Source: Rhodococcoides corynebacterioides NBRC 14404 (GTDB lineage Bacteria > Actinomycetota > Actinomycetes > Mycobacteriales > Mycobacteriaceae). From it: a DNA stretch of 64,000 bases. This document shows positions 10,500 to 19,461 of the stretch, piece after piece; positions within the stretch are counted from its first letter, which is position 1, and each line of letters starts with the position of its first letter. A program made the position numbers and the translations under genes. The stretch covers positions 744,001 to 808,000 of the forward strand of contig NZ_BCWV01000002.1 in assembly GCF_001894765.1 (NCBI RefSeq). Reading direction: 5' to 3'. The notes below the pieces were generated by a model. That model saw only the letters and a program-made list of their open reading frames with translations, searched no databases and was not told where the DNA came from.

Positions 10500-10978
10500 C
10501 CGACACGACAGCGAACGACACGACAGCGACCGACACGACGGCGAACGACACGACGGCGAACGACACGACGGATCCCGGCTTCTCGACGTGGCCGGCCCTG
10601 CGCTATCGGGACGCGCGCGGCGCCATCGCCTACTTGACCGACGTTCTCGGATTCGAGGCCGTCGCGGTGTACGGCGAGGGCGACCGCGTCGAGCACGCCG
10701 AACTCCGGTGGACCGGGTCCGGGGGAGCCCCCGGCGGGGTGATGCTCGGTTCGGTGCGCGAGGACAGCACCATCGCGGGCCTGCCGGCCGGGGTCGGCGC
10801 CGTCTATCTCGCGGTGGACGACGACACGATCGAGACGATCTTCGACCGCGCACGGCAGTCGGCCGGGCGGATCGTCGAGGCCCTGCGTGAGGAGGACCAC
10901 GGCGGGCGCGGCTTCACCGTGATCGATCCGGAGGGTGTGCACTGGTCGCTCGGGACCTACGTGGGGCACGTGGGCTGA
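10496..10978 (+). CDS. VOC (glyoxalase/bleomycin-resistance) superfamily protein
   Basis: A 160-residue protein whose body (from about residue 29, STWPALRYRDARGAIAYLTD) has the glyoxalase/dioxygenase fold pattern. The beta-strand ending GVGAVYLAVDDDTIETIFDRA and the C-terminal GRGFTVIDPEGVHWSLGTY carry the late acidic and aromatic positions typical of PhnB/VOC proteins. The first 26 residues are a low-complexity Thr/Asp/Asn segment made by a 15-bp tandem repeat and are probably dispensable. It is translationally coupled to the AraC regulator. Enzymatic function cannot be assigned; metal-dependent lyase, dioxygenase or small-molecule binding roles are all possible. Confidence 0.85.
   Translation: MTDTTANDTTATDTTANDTTANDTTDPGFSTWPALRYRDARGAIAYLTDVLGFEAVAVYGEGDRVEHAELRWTGSGGAPGGVMLGSVREDSTIAGLPAGVGAVYLAVDDDTIETIFDRARQSAGRIVEALREEDHGGRGFTVIDPEGVHWSLGTYVGHVG
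10501..10570 (+). repeat. 15-bp tandem repeat, 4.7 copies, inside the VOC gene start
   Basis: Copies begin at 10501, 10516, 10531 and 10546, with a partial copy at 10561. The unit is CGACACGACAGCGAA with A/G and A/C variation. The unit length is a multiple of three, so the frame is kept and the product is a (TDTTAN)-like tail at the N-terminus. Confidence 0.95.
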
Positions 10979-11031
10979 TCGGACTCGTCGATCGGCGCAG
11001 GGCGGCAGCGGGTGGCGCGGGTCGGTCGCAT

Positions 11032-11061
11032 TTGGTAGGCCCGCGACCGACCCGGTAGTAT
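11032..11061 (+). promoter_or_regulatory. putative sigma70-type promoter of infA
   Basis: TTGGTA (11032-11037) and TAGTAT (11056-11061) are separated by 18 bases, in the 169-base gap before infA. This would leave a leader of about 85 nt. It is the only good hexamer pair in the gap. Motif inspection only. Confidence 0.5.
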
Positions 11062-11147
11062 CGAACGTCGGTGCGCTCACGCGTGCCTGCACGAGTCGGA
11101 GACGACGAAGTCAATTCTAGGTGTGACACGCCAGGATCGCGGAGGAC

Positions 11148-11369
11148 ATGGCAAAGAAGGACGGCGCAATCGAGGTCGAGGGTCGAGTGGTCGAGCCCCT
11201 GCCCAATGCGATGTTTCGCATCGAGCTGGAAAACGGTCACAAGGTGCTCGCTCACATCAGCGGCAAGATGCGGCAGCACTACATCCGCATCCTCCCCGAG
11301 GATCGCGTCGTGGTCGAGCTCTCCCCGTACGACCTGACGCGTGGACGAATCGTCTACCGCTACAAGTAA
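11148..11369 (+). CDS. infA: translation initiation factor IF-1
   Basis: A 73-residue single S1-like OB-fold protein that binds the 30S A site during initiation. The sequence [20 protein letters not shown], then [20 protein letters not shown] and the ending [13 protein letters not shown], is the canonical actinobacterial IF-1 at its usual length. A GGAGG-type site precedes the ATG. It opens the infA-rpmJ-rpsM-rpsK-rpsD-rpoA-rplQ cluster. Confidence 0.99.
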   Translation: MAKKDGAIEVEGRVVEPLPNAMFRIELENGHKVLAHISGKMRQHYIRILPEDRVVVELSPYDLTRGRIVYRYK

Positions 11370-11375
11370 CAGCAG

Positions 11376-11400
11376 TCCCCGGTTCCTCGCGGGCCGGGGA
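11376..11400 (+). terminator. short hairpin between infA and rpmJ
   Basis: TCCCCGG (11376-11382) pairs with CCGGGGA (11394-11400) around an 11-nt loop. There is no T-tract, so it could be a weak attenuator or processing site rather than a full terminator. Confidence 0.4.
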
Positions 11401-11472
11401 TCAACCATGTCCGAAGCTCGTCACCGGTTCGCCGGTCACGGGGGCCGGGCACGACCAGGAGATCGAACAGAC

Positions 11473-11586
11473 GTGAAGGTCAACCCGAGCGTCAAGCCGA
11501 TCTGCGAGAAGTGCAAAGTGATCCGCCGCAACGGCCGGGTCATGGTCATCTGCGACAACCTGCGCCACAAGCAGCGTCAGGGCTGA
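11473..11586 (+). CDS. rpmJ: 50S ribosomal protein L36
   Basis: A 37-codon protein ([20 protein letters not shown] to the end RHKQRQG), at the normal length for L36. It has the zinc-ribbon ligands CEKC and, further on, a Cys in VMVICDN and a His in LRHK. This is the C+ (zinc-binding) form of L36, which in mycobacteria is repressed by zinc when a C- paralogue exists. The GTG start is the only start consistent with family length. Confidence 0.97.
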   Translation: MKVNPSVKPICEKCKVIRRNGRVMVICDNLRHKQRQG

Positions 11587-11655
11587 TCGACCCCCTCTCG
11601 AAGATCTACTTGGCACCACCGCCAGAAGAAGACCTCCCAGCACCAGCCACCCACA

Positions 11656-11690
11656 CGCGGGTGGTGCACCCTCGGCCGCGGAGGCCGAGG
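11656..11690 (+). promoter_or_regulatory. rpsM leader with stem-loops
   Basis: The 169-base rpmJ-rpsM gap holds CCTCGGCC (11670-11677) pairing with GGCCGAGG (11683-11690). Just upstream, CCACCC pairs with GGGTGG. The position ahead of rpsM suggests a structured leader, possibly autoregulatory; that role is inference. Confidence 0.35.
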
Positions 11691-11755
11691 CCCCGAGCAC
11701 ACACGTATGGGGACGGACCGGGAGCAGACCTCCGCACGAATGAAGGAACCGCCAC

Positions 11756-12130
11756 ATGGCACGTCTAGCCGGTGTGGATCTTCCGCGCGAGAAGCGCATG
11801 GAGATCGCACTCACCTACATCTACGGCATCGGCCGTACCCGGTCGCACGAGATCCTCGCGGCCACCGGCGTCAGCCCGGACCTGCGCAGCAAGGACCTCA
11901 CCGACGAGGACCTGACCAAGCTCCGCGAGTACATCGAGGAGTCGCTCAAGGTCGAGGGTGACCTGCGCCGCGAGGTGCAGGCCGACATCCGACGCAAGAT
12001 CGAGATCGGCTGCTACCAGGGCCTTCGCCACCGTCGTGGTCTGCCCGTCCGTGGACAGCGCACGAAGACCAATGCGCGCACCCGCAAGGGACCGAAGCGC
12101 ACCATTGCCGGCAAGAAGAAGGCGAAGTAA
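11756..12130 (+). CDS. rpsM: 30S ribosomal protein S13
   Basis: 124 residues, matching family length. It starts [20 protein letters not shown], contains the helix-hairpin-helix region [20 protein letters not shown], and ends in a basic tail ([20 protein letters not shown]). S13 lies in the 30S head and contacts tRNA and L5 through bridge B1. A GAAGGA site precedes the ATG. Its TAA shares a base with the rpsK ATG (TAATG). Confidence 0.99.
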   Translation: MARLAGVDLPREKRMEIALTYIYGIGRTRSHEILAATGVSPDLRSKDLTDEDLTKLREYIEESLKVEGDLRREVQADIRRKIEIGCYQGLRHRRGLPVRGQRTKTNARTRKGPKRTIAGKKKAK

Positions 12131-12543
12131 TGCCCCCGAAGTCACGCACCTCCGGTCCGAAGAAGACCCAGAAGACGCGCCGCAGGGACAAGAAGAACGT
12201 CCCGCACGGCAGCGCACACATCAAGAGCACGTTCAACAACACGATCGTGTCGATCACCGATCCGAGCGGCAACGTCATCTCGTGGGCGTCGTCGGGTCAC
12301 GTGGGCTTCAAGGGCTCGCGCAAGTCGACTCCGTTCGCTGCTCAGCTCGCGGCCGAGAACGCTGCGCGCAAGGCGCAGGAGCACGGCGTGAAGAAGGTCG
12401 ACGTGTTCGTGAAGGGTCCCGGCTCCGGCCGCGAGACCGCGATCCGTTCGCTCCAGGCGGCAGGCCTCGAGGTCGGCACCATCTCCGATGTCACCCCCCA
12501 GCCGCACAACGGCTGCCGTCCGCCCAAGCGCCGTCGCGTCTAG
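12130..12543 (+). CDS. rpsK: 30S ribosomal protein S11
   Basis: 137 residues. A basic N-terminal extension is followed by the S11 core: [20 protein letters not shown], then [20 protein letters not shown], and the ending [18 protein letters not shown]. It forms the platform of the 30S subunit beside 16S rRNA helix 45. The stop/start overlap with rpsM indicates coupled translation. Confidence 0.99.
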   Translation: MPPKSRTSGPKKTQKTRRRDKKNVPHGSAHIKSTFNNTIVSITDPSGNVISWASSGHVGFKGSRKSTPFAAQLAAENAARKAQEHGVKKVDVFVKGPGSGRETAIRSLQAAGLEVGTISDVTPQPHNGCRPPKRRRV

Positions 12544-12563
12544 CGGGAAGGAAGTAACAGAAC

Positions 12564-13169
12564 ATGGCTCGTTATACCGGACCCATCACCCGCAAGTCGC
12601 GTCGTCTGCGCGTCGACCTCGTCGGAGGCGACCAGGCCTTCGAGCGTCGCCCCTACCCGCCCGGCCAGCACGGCCGCGCGCGCATCAAGGAGAGCGAGTA
12701 CCTGCTCCAGCTGCAGGAGAAGCAGAAGGCACGCTTCACCTACGGCGTCATGGAGAAGCAGTTCTCCCTGTACTACAAGGAAGCCAACCGCCTCAAGGGC
12801 AAGACGGGTGAGAACCTGCTGCGCATCCTCGAGACGCGTCTGGACAACGTCGTCTACCGTGCGGGTCTCGCCCGGACGCGTCGTCAGGCACGCCAGCTGG
12901 TCACGCACGGCCACTTCTTGGTCAACAACAAGAAGGTCGACATCCCCAGCTACCGCGTCTCGCAGTACGACATCATCGACGTCCGCGAGAAGTCGCTGAG
13001 CACCCTCCCGTTCCAGATCGCCCGTGAGACCTACGGCGAGCGTCCGGTTCCGGGGTGGCTGCAGGTCGTGCCGAACCGCCTCCGCATCCTGGTCCACCAG
13101 GAGCCCGAGCGCGCGCAGATCGACATCCCGCTGCAGGAGCAGCTCATCGTCGAGTACTACTCGAAGTAA
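12564..13169 (+). CDS. rpsD: 30S ribosomal protein S4
   Basis: 201 residues, matching the family. It starts MARYTGPITRKSRRLRVDLV and carries an S4 RNA-binding domain (RLDNVVYRAGLARTRRQARQ, then LVTHGHFLVNNKKVDIPSYR). S4 is a primary 16S rRNA binder at the 5' domain and, in many bacteria, the translational repressor of the alpha operon. The A-rich site GGAAGGAAG precedes the ATG. Confidence 0.99.
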   Translation: MARYTGPITRKSRRLRVDLVGGDQAFERRPYPPGQHGRARIKESEYLLQLQEKQKARFTYGVMEKQFSLYYKEANRLKGKTGENLLRILETRLDNVVYRAGLARTRRQARQLVTHGHFLVNNKKVDIPSYRVSQYDIIDVREKSLSTLPFQIARETYGERPVPGWLQVVPNRLRILVHQEPERAQIDIPLQEQLIVEYYSK

Positions 13170-13185
13170 GACGTGCCCGTCCTGT

Positions 13186-13222
13186 GAGCCTTGCGCGCAT
13201 CCCCGTGATGCGCGCAAGGCTC
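13186..13222 (+). terminator. perfect 15-bp hairpin between rpsD and rpoA
   Basis: GAGCCTTGCGCGCAT (13186-13200) is exactly complementary to 13208-13222, with the 7-nt loop CCCCGTG. There is no T-tract. It could act as an intrinsic terminator of the T-less actinobacterial kind or as a processing or attenuation element setting rpoA levels against the ribosomal genes. Confidence 0.65.
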
Positions 13223-13286
13223 GCAGGCGGTTCGTCGCCCCCACCACGAGCGTCAAATAGCGGACGCTCATCCCAGGAGGACATCA

Positions 13287-14348
13287 ATGCTCATTTCTCA
13301 GCGACCCACGCTGACCGAAGAGGTCATCGCTGACAACCGCTCGAAGTTCGTCATCGAGCCCCTCGAGCCTGGCTTCGGGTACACCCTCGGCAACTCGCTC
13401 CGCCGCACCCTGCTCTCGTCGATCCCCGGCGCTGCTGTCACCAGCATCCGCATCGACGGCGTCCTGCACGAGTTCACCACCGTCCCCGGAGTGAAGGAAG
13501 ACGTCACCGACATCATCCTGAACCTCAAGGGACTCGTCGTGAGCTCCGACGAGGACGAGCCCGTCACCATGTACGTCCGCAAGCAGGGCCCGGGCACCGT
13601 CACCGCCGGCGACATCGTGCCGCCGGCCGGCGTCACCGTGAACAACCCGGACCTGCACATCGCGACCCTGAACGACAAGGGCAAGCTCGAGATCGAGCTC
13701 GTCGTCGAGCGGGGCCGTGGCTACGTGCCGGCCGTGCAGAACAAGGCCTCGGGCGCCGAGATCGGCCGTATCCCGGTCGACTCGATCTACTCGCCCGTGC
13801 TCAAGGTGACCTACAAGGTGGAGGCCACTCGCGTCGAGCAGCGCACCGACTTCGATCGGCTCGTGCTGGACGTCGAGACCAAGAACTCCATCACCGCTCG
13901 GGACGCGCTCGCTTCGGCGGGCAAGACCCTGGTCGAGCTGTTCGGGCTGGCCCGTGAGCTCAACGTCGAAGCAGAAGGCATCGAGATCGGACCCTCGCCC
14001 GCCGAGGCCGATCACATCGCCTCCTTCGGTCTGCCGATCGAGGACCTGGACCTCACCGTCCGGTCCTACAACTGCCTCAAGCGCGAGGGTGTGCACACCG
14101 TCGGCGAGTTGGTCGGTCGCACCGAGTCGGACTTGCTGGACATCCGCAACTTCGGACAGAAGTCCATCGACGAGGTCAAGGTCAAGCTGCACTCGCTCGG
14201 CCTCTCGCTCAAGGACAGCCCGGCGACCTTCGACCCCAGCACCGTTGCCGGGTACGACGCCGCCACCGGAACCTGGAGCGACACCGACGGCAGCGTGAGC
14301 GACGCCGACGGAGCCGAGCAGGACTACGCCGAGACCGAACAGCTCTGA
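13287..14348 (+). CDS. rpoA: RNA polymerase alpha subunit
   Basis: 353 residues. The N-terminal dimerisation domain covers roughly residues 1-230 ([20 protein letters not shown], the core [20 protein letters not shown]). A linker follows, and then the C-terminal promoter and activator-binding domain at about 250-320 ([40 protein letters not shown]). An acidic tail ends the protein, as in other actinobacterial alpha subunits. RBS AGGAGG lies just upstream. A 15-bp hairpin separates it from rpsD, so it may have independent dosage control. Confidence 0.99.
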   Translation: MLISQRPTLTEEVIADNRSKFVIEPLEPGFGYTLGNSLRRTLLSSIPGAAVTSIRIDGVLHEFTTVPGVKEDVTDIILNLKGLVVSSDEDEPVTMYVRKQGPGTVTAGDIVPPAGVTVNNPDLHIATLNDKGKLEIELVVERGRGYVPAVQNKASGAEIGRIPVDSIYSPVLKVTYKVEATRVEQRTDFDRLVLDVETKNSITARDALASAGKTLVELFGLARELNVEAEGIEIGPSPAEADHIASFGLPIEDLDLTVRSYNCLKREGVHTVGELVGRTESDLLDIRNFGQKSIDEVKVKLHSLGLSLKDSPATFDPSTVAGYDAATGTWSDTDGSVSDADGAEQDYAETEQL

Positions 14349-14387
14349 CGCGTACGCGTTCCGAGCACCTGATCAGGAGAATTTGAC

Positions 14388-14981
14388 ATGCCCAAGCCCA
14401 CCAAGGGTCGCCGTCTCGGCGGTTCGGCATCGCACCAGAAGGCGATCCTGGCCAACCTGGCCACGGCGCTCTTCGAGCACGGCCGGATCACCACCACCGA
14501 GTCGAAGGCCAAGCGCCTGCGTCCGTACGCGGAGAAGATCATCACCCACGCCAAGGCCGGCACGCTGGCTCACCGTCGTGAGGTCATGAAGGACATCCGC
14601 AACAAGGACGTCGTCCACACGTTGTTCGCCGAGATCGGTCCGCACTTCGCGGAGCGCAACGGCGGCTACACCCGCATCATCAAGACCGTCCCCCGCAAGG
14701 GTGACAACGCCCCGCAGGCCATCATCGAGCTCGTCCGCGAGCAGACGGTGTCCTCCGAGGCCGATCGCGCTCGTCGCGTGCAGGCATCGCAGGCCGCTCC
14801 GGCTGCTGCCGCTACCAACGACGAGACGGCTGCCGACGAGGCCGCCGCCGAGCAGAACGTCGTGGAGGCCGTCGAGGCCGACGCCACGGACGCTCAGGTC
14901 GAGAACGCCGACGCGGTCATCGAGGGTGTCGAGGCGGAGGACGCCCACGCGTCCAACGCCGACGAGGCCGACAAGAAGTAA
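14388..14981 (+). CDS. rplQ: 50S ribosomal protein L17 with long acidic tail
   Basis: The first 120 residues are canonical L17: [20 protein letters not shown], then [20 protein letters not shown] and [20 protein letters not shown]. The protein continues to 197 residues with a very acidic, Ala/Glu/Asp-rich low-complexity tail. Such tails are seen in other actinobacterial L17 proteins and have no assigned function. It sits directly against truA, with no gap. Confidence 0.98.
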   Translation: MPKPTKGRRLGGSASHQKAILANLATALFEHGRITTTESKAKRLRPYAEKIITHAKAGTLAHRREVMKDIRNKDVVHTLFAEIGPHFAERNGGYTRIIKTVPRKGDNAPQAIIELVREQTVSSEADRARRVQASQAAPAAAATNDETAADEAAAEQNVVEAVEADATDAQVENADAVIEGVEAEDAHASNADEADKK

Positions 14982-15881
14982 GTGTCCGTTTCGGACTCTG
15001 CGCACGAGCCCGCCACCGATTCCGGTGGCGGGCTCGTCCGTTTGCGTCTCGACATCGCGTACGACGGAGCGGGTTTCGCGGGGTGGGCAACCCAGCGCGA
15101 TCAGCGCACGGTGTGCGGGGTGCTCGAGGACAAGCTGAGCACCATCGTCGGTCGGCCCGTCCGCTTGGTCGTCGCGGGGCGCACCGACGCCGGGGTGCAT
15201 GCCGAAGGGCAGGTGGCGCATCTCGATCTGCCGCGGGAGGCGTTGTCGCGCATCGACTCCCATCGCCCCGGTGTGACGCCCGATCTCGGGGTGCTGGTGC
15301 GCCGCCTCTCCCGGTTCCTGCCGCCGGACGTGCGCGTGACGGACGTGACGGAGGTGTCGACGGACTTCGACGCGCGATTCTCCGCGTTGCGACGTCACTA
15401 CGAGTATCGGCTGTCGACGGCGCGGTTCGGTGTCGCGCCGATGCGGCGGGGCTTCGTGGTCGGGTGGCCGCGGTCGGTGGACGTGGCGGCGATGAACGAC
15501 GCGTCGGCGCGGCTGCTGGGTCTGCGCGACTTCGCGGCGTTCTGCCGGCGGCGCGACGGGGCGACGACGATCCGCGATCTGCAGCGTTTCGAGTGGGTGC
15601 AGGACGGCGACGAGTTGACGGCGTTCGTCAGCGCGGACGCCTTCTGTTGGTCGATGGTGCGCTCTCTCGTGGGCGCGGTGTTGGCGGTCGGAGAGGGTCG
15701 ACGCGCGGTGGCGTGGCCGGCGTCGTTGCTCGAGGAGTCGGCCCGGTCCAGTGCGATCACGGTGGCTCCGGCGCACGGGTTGTCCCTGGTCCGCGTGGAC
15801 TATCCCGCCGCGTCGGAGTTGGCGGAGCGGAACGCGACGACGCGGGCGGTGCGGCCGTCGGCGCCCGGGTGCTGCGGCTAG
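14982..15881 (+). CDS. truA: tRNA pseudouridine synthase A
   Basis: 299 residues. TruA isomerises uridines 38-40 in the anticodon arm of tRNAs. The family signature with the catalytic Asp is visible ([17 protein letters not shown]), as are [17 protein letters not shown] and the late [20 protein letters not shown] block. The GTG immediately follows the rplQ TAA, so translation probably depends on reinitiation. The rplQ-truA pairing is conserved in actinobacteria. Confidence 0.97.
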   Translation: MSVSDSAHEPATDSGGGLVRLRLDIAYDGAGFAGWATQRDQRTVCGVLEDKLSTIVGRPVRLVVAGRTDAGVHAEGQVAHLDLPREALSRIDSHRPGVTPDLGVLVRRLSRFLPPDVRVTDVTEVSTDFDARFSALRRHYEYRLSTARFGVAPMRRGFVVGWPRSVDVAAMNDASARLLGLRDFAAFCRRRDGATTIRDLQRFEWVQDGDELTAFVSADAFCWSMVRSLVGAVLAVGEGRRAVAWPASLLEESARSSAITVAPAHGLSLVRVDYPAASELAERNATTRAVRPSAPGCCG

Positions 15882-15890
15882 GGTCCTGTC

Positions 15891-16412
15891 ATGGTTCCGG
15901 TTCTGGGCGTGATCGTCGGCAGTGTCCGCGCGGGGCGTATCGGTCCGACGGTGGCGCAGTGGTTCGTGCGGCACGCGGAGGCCGACGGCACTTTCGACGT
16001 CCGCGTGCTCGATCTCGCGGATGTGGTTCTGCCGCTGGACTTGTCGGGTGGTGACGGGCCCGACGCGGTCGCCGCCTGGGCGGGGGAATGCGACGCGTTC
16101 GTGCTGGTGACTCCCGAGTACAACCACGGCTATCCGGCGTCGCTGAAGCTCGCCTTGGATTCGGTGAAGCACGAGTGGCGTGGCAAGCCGGTGGGATTCG
16201 TGTCCTACGGCGGCATGGCCGGGGGCGTGCGTGCGGTGGAGCAGCTCCGGCAGGTGGTGGCCGAGCTGCACATGGTGTCGGTACGTGATGCCGTGTCCTT
16301 CGGGCGAGTCAAGCGCGCGTTCGAGGTGGACGGGACCACGCGGGACGAGGTGGCTCCCGATGCGGCCGACCGGATGGTGGGACAGCTCGCCGCCTGGGTC
16401 AGGCGAGTCTGA
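15891..16412 (+). CDS. NADPH-dependent FMN reductase family protein
   Basis: A 173-residue flavodoxin-like protein. It starts VLGVIVGSVRAGRIGPTVAQ (phosphate-binding loop GSVRxGR), carries the FMN-contacting motif PEYNHGYPASLKLALDSVKH, and continues GKPVGFVSYGGMAGG. These are the hallmarks of azoreductase/chromate-reductase type NAD(P)H:FMN or quinone reductases. The last codons (AWVRRV) and the TGA lie inside the first unit of a 25-bp tandem repeat. The exact electron acceptor is unknown. Confidence 0.92.
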   Translation: MVPVLGVIVGSVRAGRIGPTVAQWFVRHAEADGTFDVRVLDLADVVLPLDLSGGDGPDAVAAWAGECDAFVLVTPEYNHGYPASLKLALDSVKHEWRGKPVGFVSYGGMAGGVRAVEQLRQVVAELHMVSVRDAVSFGRVKRAFEVDGTTRDEVAPDAADRMVGQLAAWVRRV

Positions 16413-16490
16413 TACCGCCTGGGTCAGGCGAGTCTGATACCGCCTGGGTCAGGCGAATTTGATACTGCCTGGGTCAGGCGAGTCCGATAT
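16391..16490 (+). repeat. 4 x 25-bp hairpin-bearing tandem repeat at a gene end
   Basis: Units start at 16391, 16416, 16441 and 16466. Each contains CGCCTGGGTCAGGCG (TGCCTG at the start of unit 4), a 6-bp inverted repeat around a 3-nt loop, followed by a 10-base spacer. Unit 1 encodes the C-terminus and stop of the flavin reductase; units 2-4 are non-coding. The array lies between convergent genes and may serve as a set of terminator-like hairpins. Confidence 0.95.
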
Positions 16491-16501
16491 CGGAGTCTCC
16501 G

Positions 16502-17998
16502 TCACCACGCCGACCGGCCGATCGATTCGGCTTCCGCGGCCGTGGACACCAGGCGCACTGTCGTCGTGCGGGTACCGACGCGGCACCGAATACGGTCGGA
16601 CGCCCCCTCCTGGACGAGGGCGATGTCCGCGGTGTCGTCGTCGCCGGTGGTGGTGAGGACGCAGGGACGGTCGTCGGGTCGGCCGGCGCCGGCGTGATCG
16701 CGGACCAGTAGATCCGCCCCCGTGTCCGTCGGATCGTGTGGCGCCCCGACCGACAGTCGAGAGGCGTCACCGGCGGCGGCGATCACGGACCTCCAGACCG
16801 CGGGACGGTCGGTGAGCACGAGGACGCGCGCACCCGTGGCCACGGCCCGCCACACGAGTTGGAACAGCACGACGGTGTCGACCGCGACGGCGATGCGGCG
16901 CACTCCTGGTCCCCACAGGCGGACTGCCACGCCACGCCCGTCGTCCTGCACCCCGATCAGTTGTCCACAGCCGGCCACCGGAACGGTCACGGTGTCGAGC
17001 GCGTTCGGGTGCAGTGGGCGTAGCTGGGCGGGGCGTCCTCCCCGAACCCGGTATGCGGGCCCGCCGGTCCGGGCCGGCACGCGAACTCGGCGCGCGCCGA
17101 GCAGGTTCCGGACAGAGTCGTCGGTGCCGACGAGGAGGCAGCCGTGCGGTGACGACCCTGCCGAGGTGAGCCACCACGATGCGGCGTCGGCTCGCGCGAC
17201 GGCAGTGGACGTGGTGGGTGTCGCGCTGCGGTGCAGCGGGCCGGTCCACCATCGCGACGGCGCGGATGCGGCATCGGGGTGATCGAGGTCGTCGACGTCG
17301 AGCCGTCGGACGGTGATGTGGTGCTCCGCCGCCACCTGTTCGAGTCGACCCAGGTGGAGGTCCAGAACGGCGGCGAGGCCGACGGATCCGCCTCCGCGAC
17401 GGGCAATGGCCGGTGCCGCATGCGCCACGTCGAGGACCAGGGTCAAGCGCGTCGTCCGCACGGCGACCGCCCCGGCAGCACTCGTCATCGGTACGTAGGT
17501 GGCGCCGGGACGGGTGGTGGTGTCGGGACGGCGGGCAACGGTGTCGACCACGAGGTCGACGGGAGCCTCGTCTCCGTCGGTGGTGCGAGCGAGCAGAGCG
17601 GACAGGGGAACCTCGACGTCCGGTTCGACGGCGTCGCCGTGCAGGACGGTCCATCCCTCCGCGCGGGTCGGTGCCAGAGCCACCGTCGCGGCTGCCGTCG
17701 CGCCGTCCCACACGACGGCCATCGACCGCCCGCCGACGTCCAGGGAGAGCGTGGTGGTGGTCCGCGCGCGAGACCACGGCGGCAGGATCGTGACCAGGGC
17801 GAGCAGGACCGCGGCGGTGACCGCTGCACCGAGTGCGAACGACGCCCAGACCGGAGCGCCGAGTGCGGCGGACCCGAGGCCGACGAGGGTGCCCACCGCA
17901 GTCGCCGTCGTCGCCCTCGCGTGATCGGCCGGCCGAGCATCGGCCGCCCCGGCGGCGTCGTCGGCGGCCGGTGAGCCGATGTACTGTGCCCTCAACAC
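16502..17998 (-). CDS. eccE: type VII secretion protein EccE (ESX-4)
   Basis: A 498-residue protein with the EccE plan: two adjacent membrane segments near residues 33-70 (TATAVGTLVGLGSAALGAPV, then ASFALGAAVTAAVLLALVTI) and a long cytoplasmic domain rich in beta-strand and Ala, beginning WSRARTTTTLSLDVGGRSMA. EccE sits at the periphery of the ESX membrane complex. The GTG start is divergent from eccB with only 56 bases between them. M. tuberculosis ESX-4 lacks eccE, whereas some other actinobacterial ESX-4 loci have it. Primary-sequence conservation of EccE is low, so the call rests on topology plus position. Confidence 0.82.
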   Translation of the reverse strand: MLRAQYIGSPAADDAAGAADARPADHARATTATAVGTLVGLGSAALGAPVWASFALGAAVTAAVLLALVTILPPWSRARTTTTLSLDVGGRSMAVVWDGATAAATVALAPTRAEGWTVLHGDAVEPDVEVPLSALLARTTDGDEAPVDLVVDTVARRPDTTTRPGATYVPMTSAAGAVAVRTTRLTLVLDVAHAAPAIARRGGGSVGLAAVLDLHLGRLEQVAAEHHITVRRLDVDDLDHPDAASAPSRWWTGPLHRSATPTTSTAVARADAASWWLTSAGSSPHGCLLVGTDDSVRNLLGARRVRVPARTGGPAYRVRGGRPAQLRPLHPNALDTVTVPVAGCGQLIGVQDDGRGVAVRLWGPGVRRIAVAVDTVVLFQLVWRAVATGARVLVLTDRPAVWRSVIAAAGDASRLSVGAPHDPTDTGADLLVRDHAGAGRPDDRPCVLTTTGDDDTADIALVQEGASDRIRCRVGTRTTTVRLVSTAAEAESIGRSAW

Positions 17999-18054
17999 GG
18001 ACGGCCTCGGGGGGCGTCCGCGGGCGGCCGGGGGGCCGGTGAGGTGGGGGAAAC

Positions 18055-19461
18055 ATGGGACGAGAGCCGGTCACGAAGTGGCAGGTCGGCGCGCATCGGT
18101 TCGCGAGTCGACGAGTCGATGTCGCCCTGCTGCAGGGAGATTCGACACTCCGTCACGATCCGTTGCGAGCATCGTCGCGCGCCACGGCCGTGGGAGCAGT
18201 GGTCGCGGTTCTGTTGCTCGCCGGGTGCGGGATTCTCGCCTTCCTCCGCCCCGCGCCCACCATCGGTGACGCCGACATCGTGCGCGACGACGACACGGGC
18301 GCGCTGTACGTCGTGCTCGACGGAGTACTGCATCCCACGTTCGGGCTCGCCTCCGCGCGTCTCGTCGTCGGTCGGCCCGACGATCCCGTCGGGGTCCCGA
18401 CCGAACGGATCGCCGAACGACCCCGCGGGGCGGCTGTCGGCATCGTCGATGCCCCGCACTCCATCTCGGTACGCCCCGATGCCACCGTGTGGTCCGTGTG
18501 CGATCGCGGCGCGACGTCGAGCGAGGCAGGGGTGACCACGATCGGGGTGAGTTCCGATCCGGCTACGTCCCGTCCCGGGCAGTCCGGGGGAGCGGTGCTC
18601 TGGCAACGCGAAGGGATCACCTACCTTCTGCACGACGGCGTGCGGTCCCGTCTCGATCCGACGGACACTGTGCTCATGCGCGCGCTCGGACTCGACGACG
18701 CGGTGCCCGTACGCGTGTCCGCGGCGCTGCTCGATTCGGTGCCCGAGTCGCGGCCGCTCGAGGTTCCCCGCATCGACGGTGTCGGCACGCCGGTGGCGTA
18801 TGCACTGGGGGACCGACGGGTCGGCTCGGTGGTCACGGTCGACCTCGGTGATCGCAGTAGCCACTACGTGGCACTCGCCGACGGGATCCAGTCGATCGGT
18901 CCGGCGGTGGCGCAGGTCCTGCGCTTCTCGGATTCCGCGGGGCGTGTCGGACTCGACGCCATCGCTCCGGACGTCATCGCGCGGGCACCGCGAACGGAAC
19001 GCCCTCTGGACGTGTCGGCCTTCCCCGACGCCCCGCCCGCACTCGTCACCGTCGGAAACGCCTGCGCCGCGTGGTCGTCGCCGACGTCCGGTCCGGTCAC
19101 CGTGACCACGGGGGACGAGGTTCCGGCCGTGCGAGCCGACGCGGTGGTGCAGCCGGGATCCGACGGGGGTGGAGACGCCGTCGATCTCGTCGAACTCGAC
19201 GCCGGCGCCGGGGCCTTCGTGGTCGCGACCGATCCCGTGGTCGCCGAGACTCGGCGCGACAGTCGGTTCTACGTGTCGGACACCGGGGTTCGCTACGGCG
19301 TGCCCACGGACGAGGATGCGACGGCACTGGGCCTCGGCGAACCCGTACCCGTGCCGTGGTCCATGATCGCGCGACTCCCGGCGGGCCCGACTCTCGACGC
19401 GGACGACGCTCGACGCACTCACGACGGACCTCCGCTCAAGGCCGTATCCGCCGGGCGCTGA
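18055..19461 (+). CDS. eccB: type VII secretion protein EccB (ESX-4)
   Basis: 468 residues. The N-terminus has the EccB hallmark EPVTKWQVGAHRFASRRVDV followed by ALLQGDS and one membrane helix at about residues 44-66. The rest is a periplasmic repeat domain with paired Cys residues (WSVCDRG near 148 and VGNACAAW near 336). EccB is a core component of the ESX membrane pore. The gene is divergent from eccE, and its 3' end overlaps the end of mycP on the other strand by 43 bases. The GGGGGAAAC before the ATG is an acceptable ribosome site. Confidence 0.95.
   Translation: MGREPVTKWQVGAHRFASRRVDVALLQGDSTLRHDPLRASSRATAVGAVVAVLLLAGCGILAFLRPAPTIGDADIVRDDDTGALYVVLDGVLHPTFGLASARLVVGRPDDPVGVPTERIAERPRGAAVGIVDAPHSISVRPDATVWSVCDRGATSSEAGVTTIGVSSDPATSRPGQSGGAVLWQREGITYLLHDGVRSRLDPTDTVLMRALGLDDAVPVRVSAALLDSVPESRPLEVPRIDGVGTPVAYALGDRRVGSVVTVDLGDRSSHYVALADGIQSIGPAVAQVLRFSDSAGRVGLDAIAPDVIARAPRTERPLDVSAFPDAPPALVTVGNACAAWSSPTSGPVTVTTGDEVPAVRADAVVQPGSDGGGDAVDLVELDAGAGAFVVATDPVVAETRRDSRFYVSDTGVRYGVPTDEDATALGLGEPVPVPWSMIARLPAGPTLDADDARRTHDGPPLKAVSAGR

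Noticed and set aside
16391-16490. CRISPR array
   Set aside because: The copies are directly abutting with no unique spacers and no cas genes are nearby; it is a simple tandem repeat.
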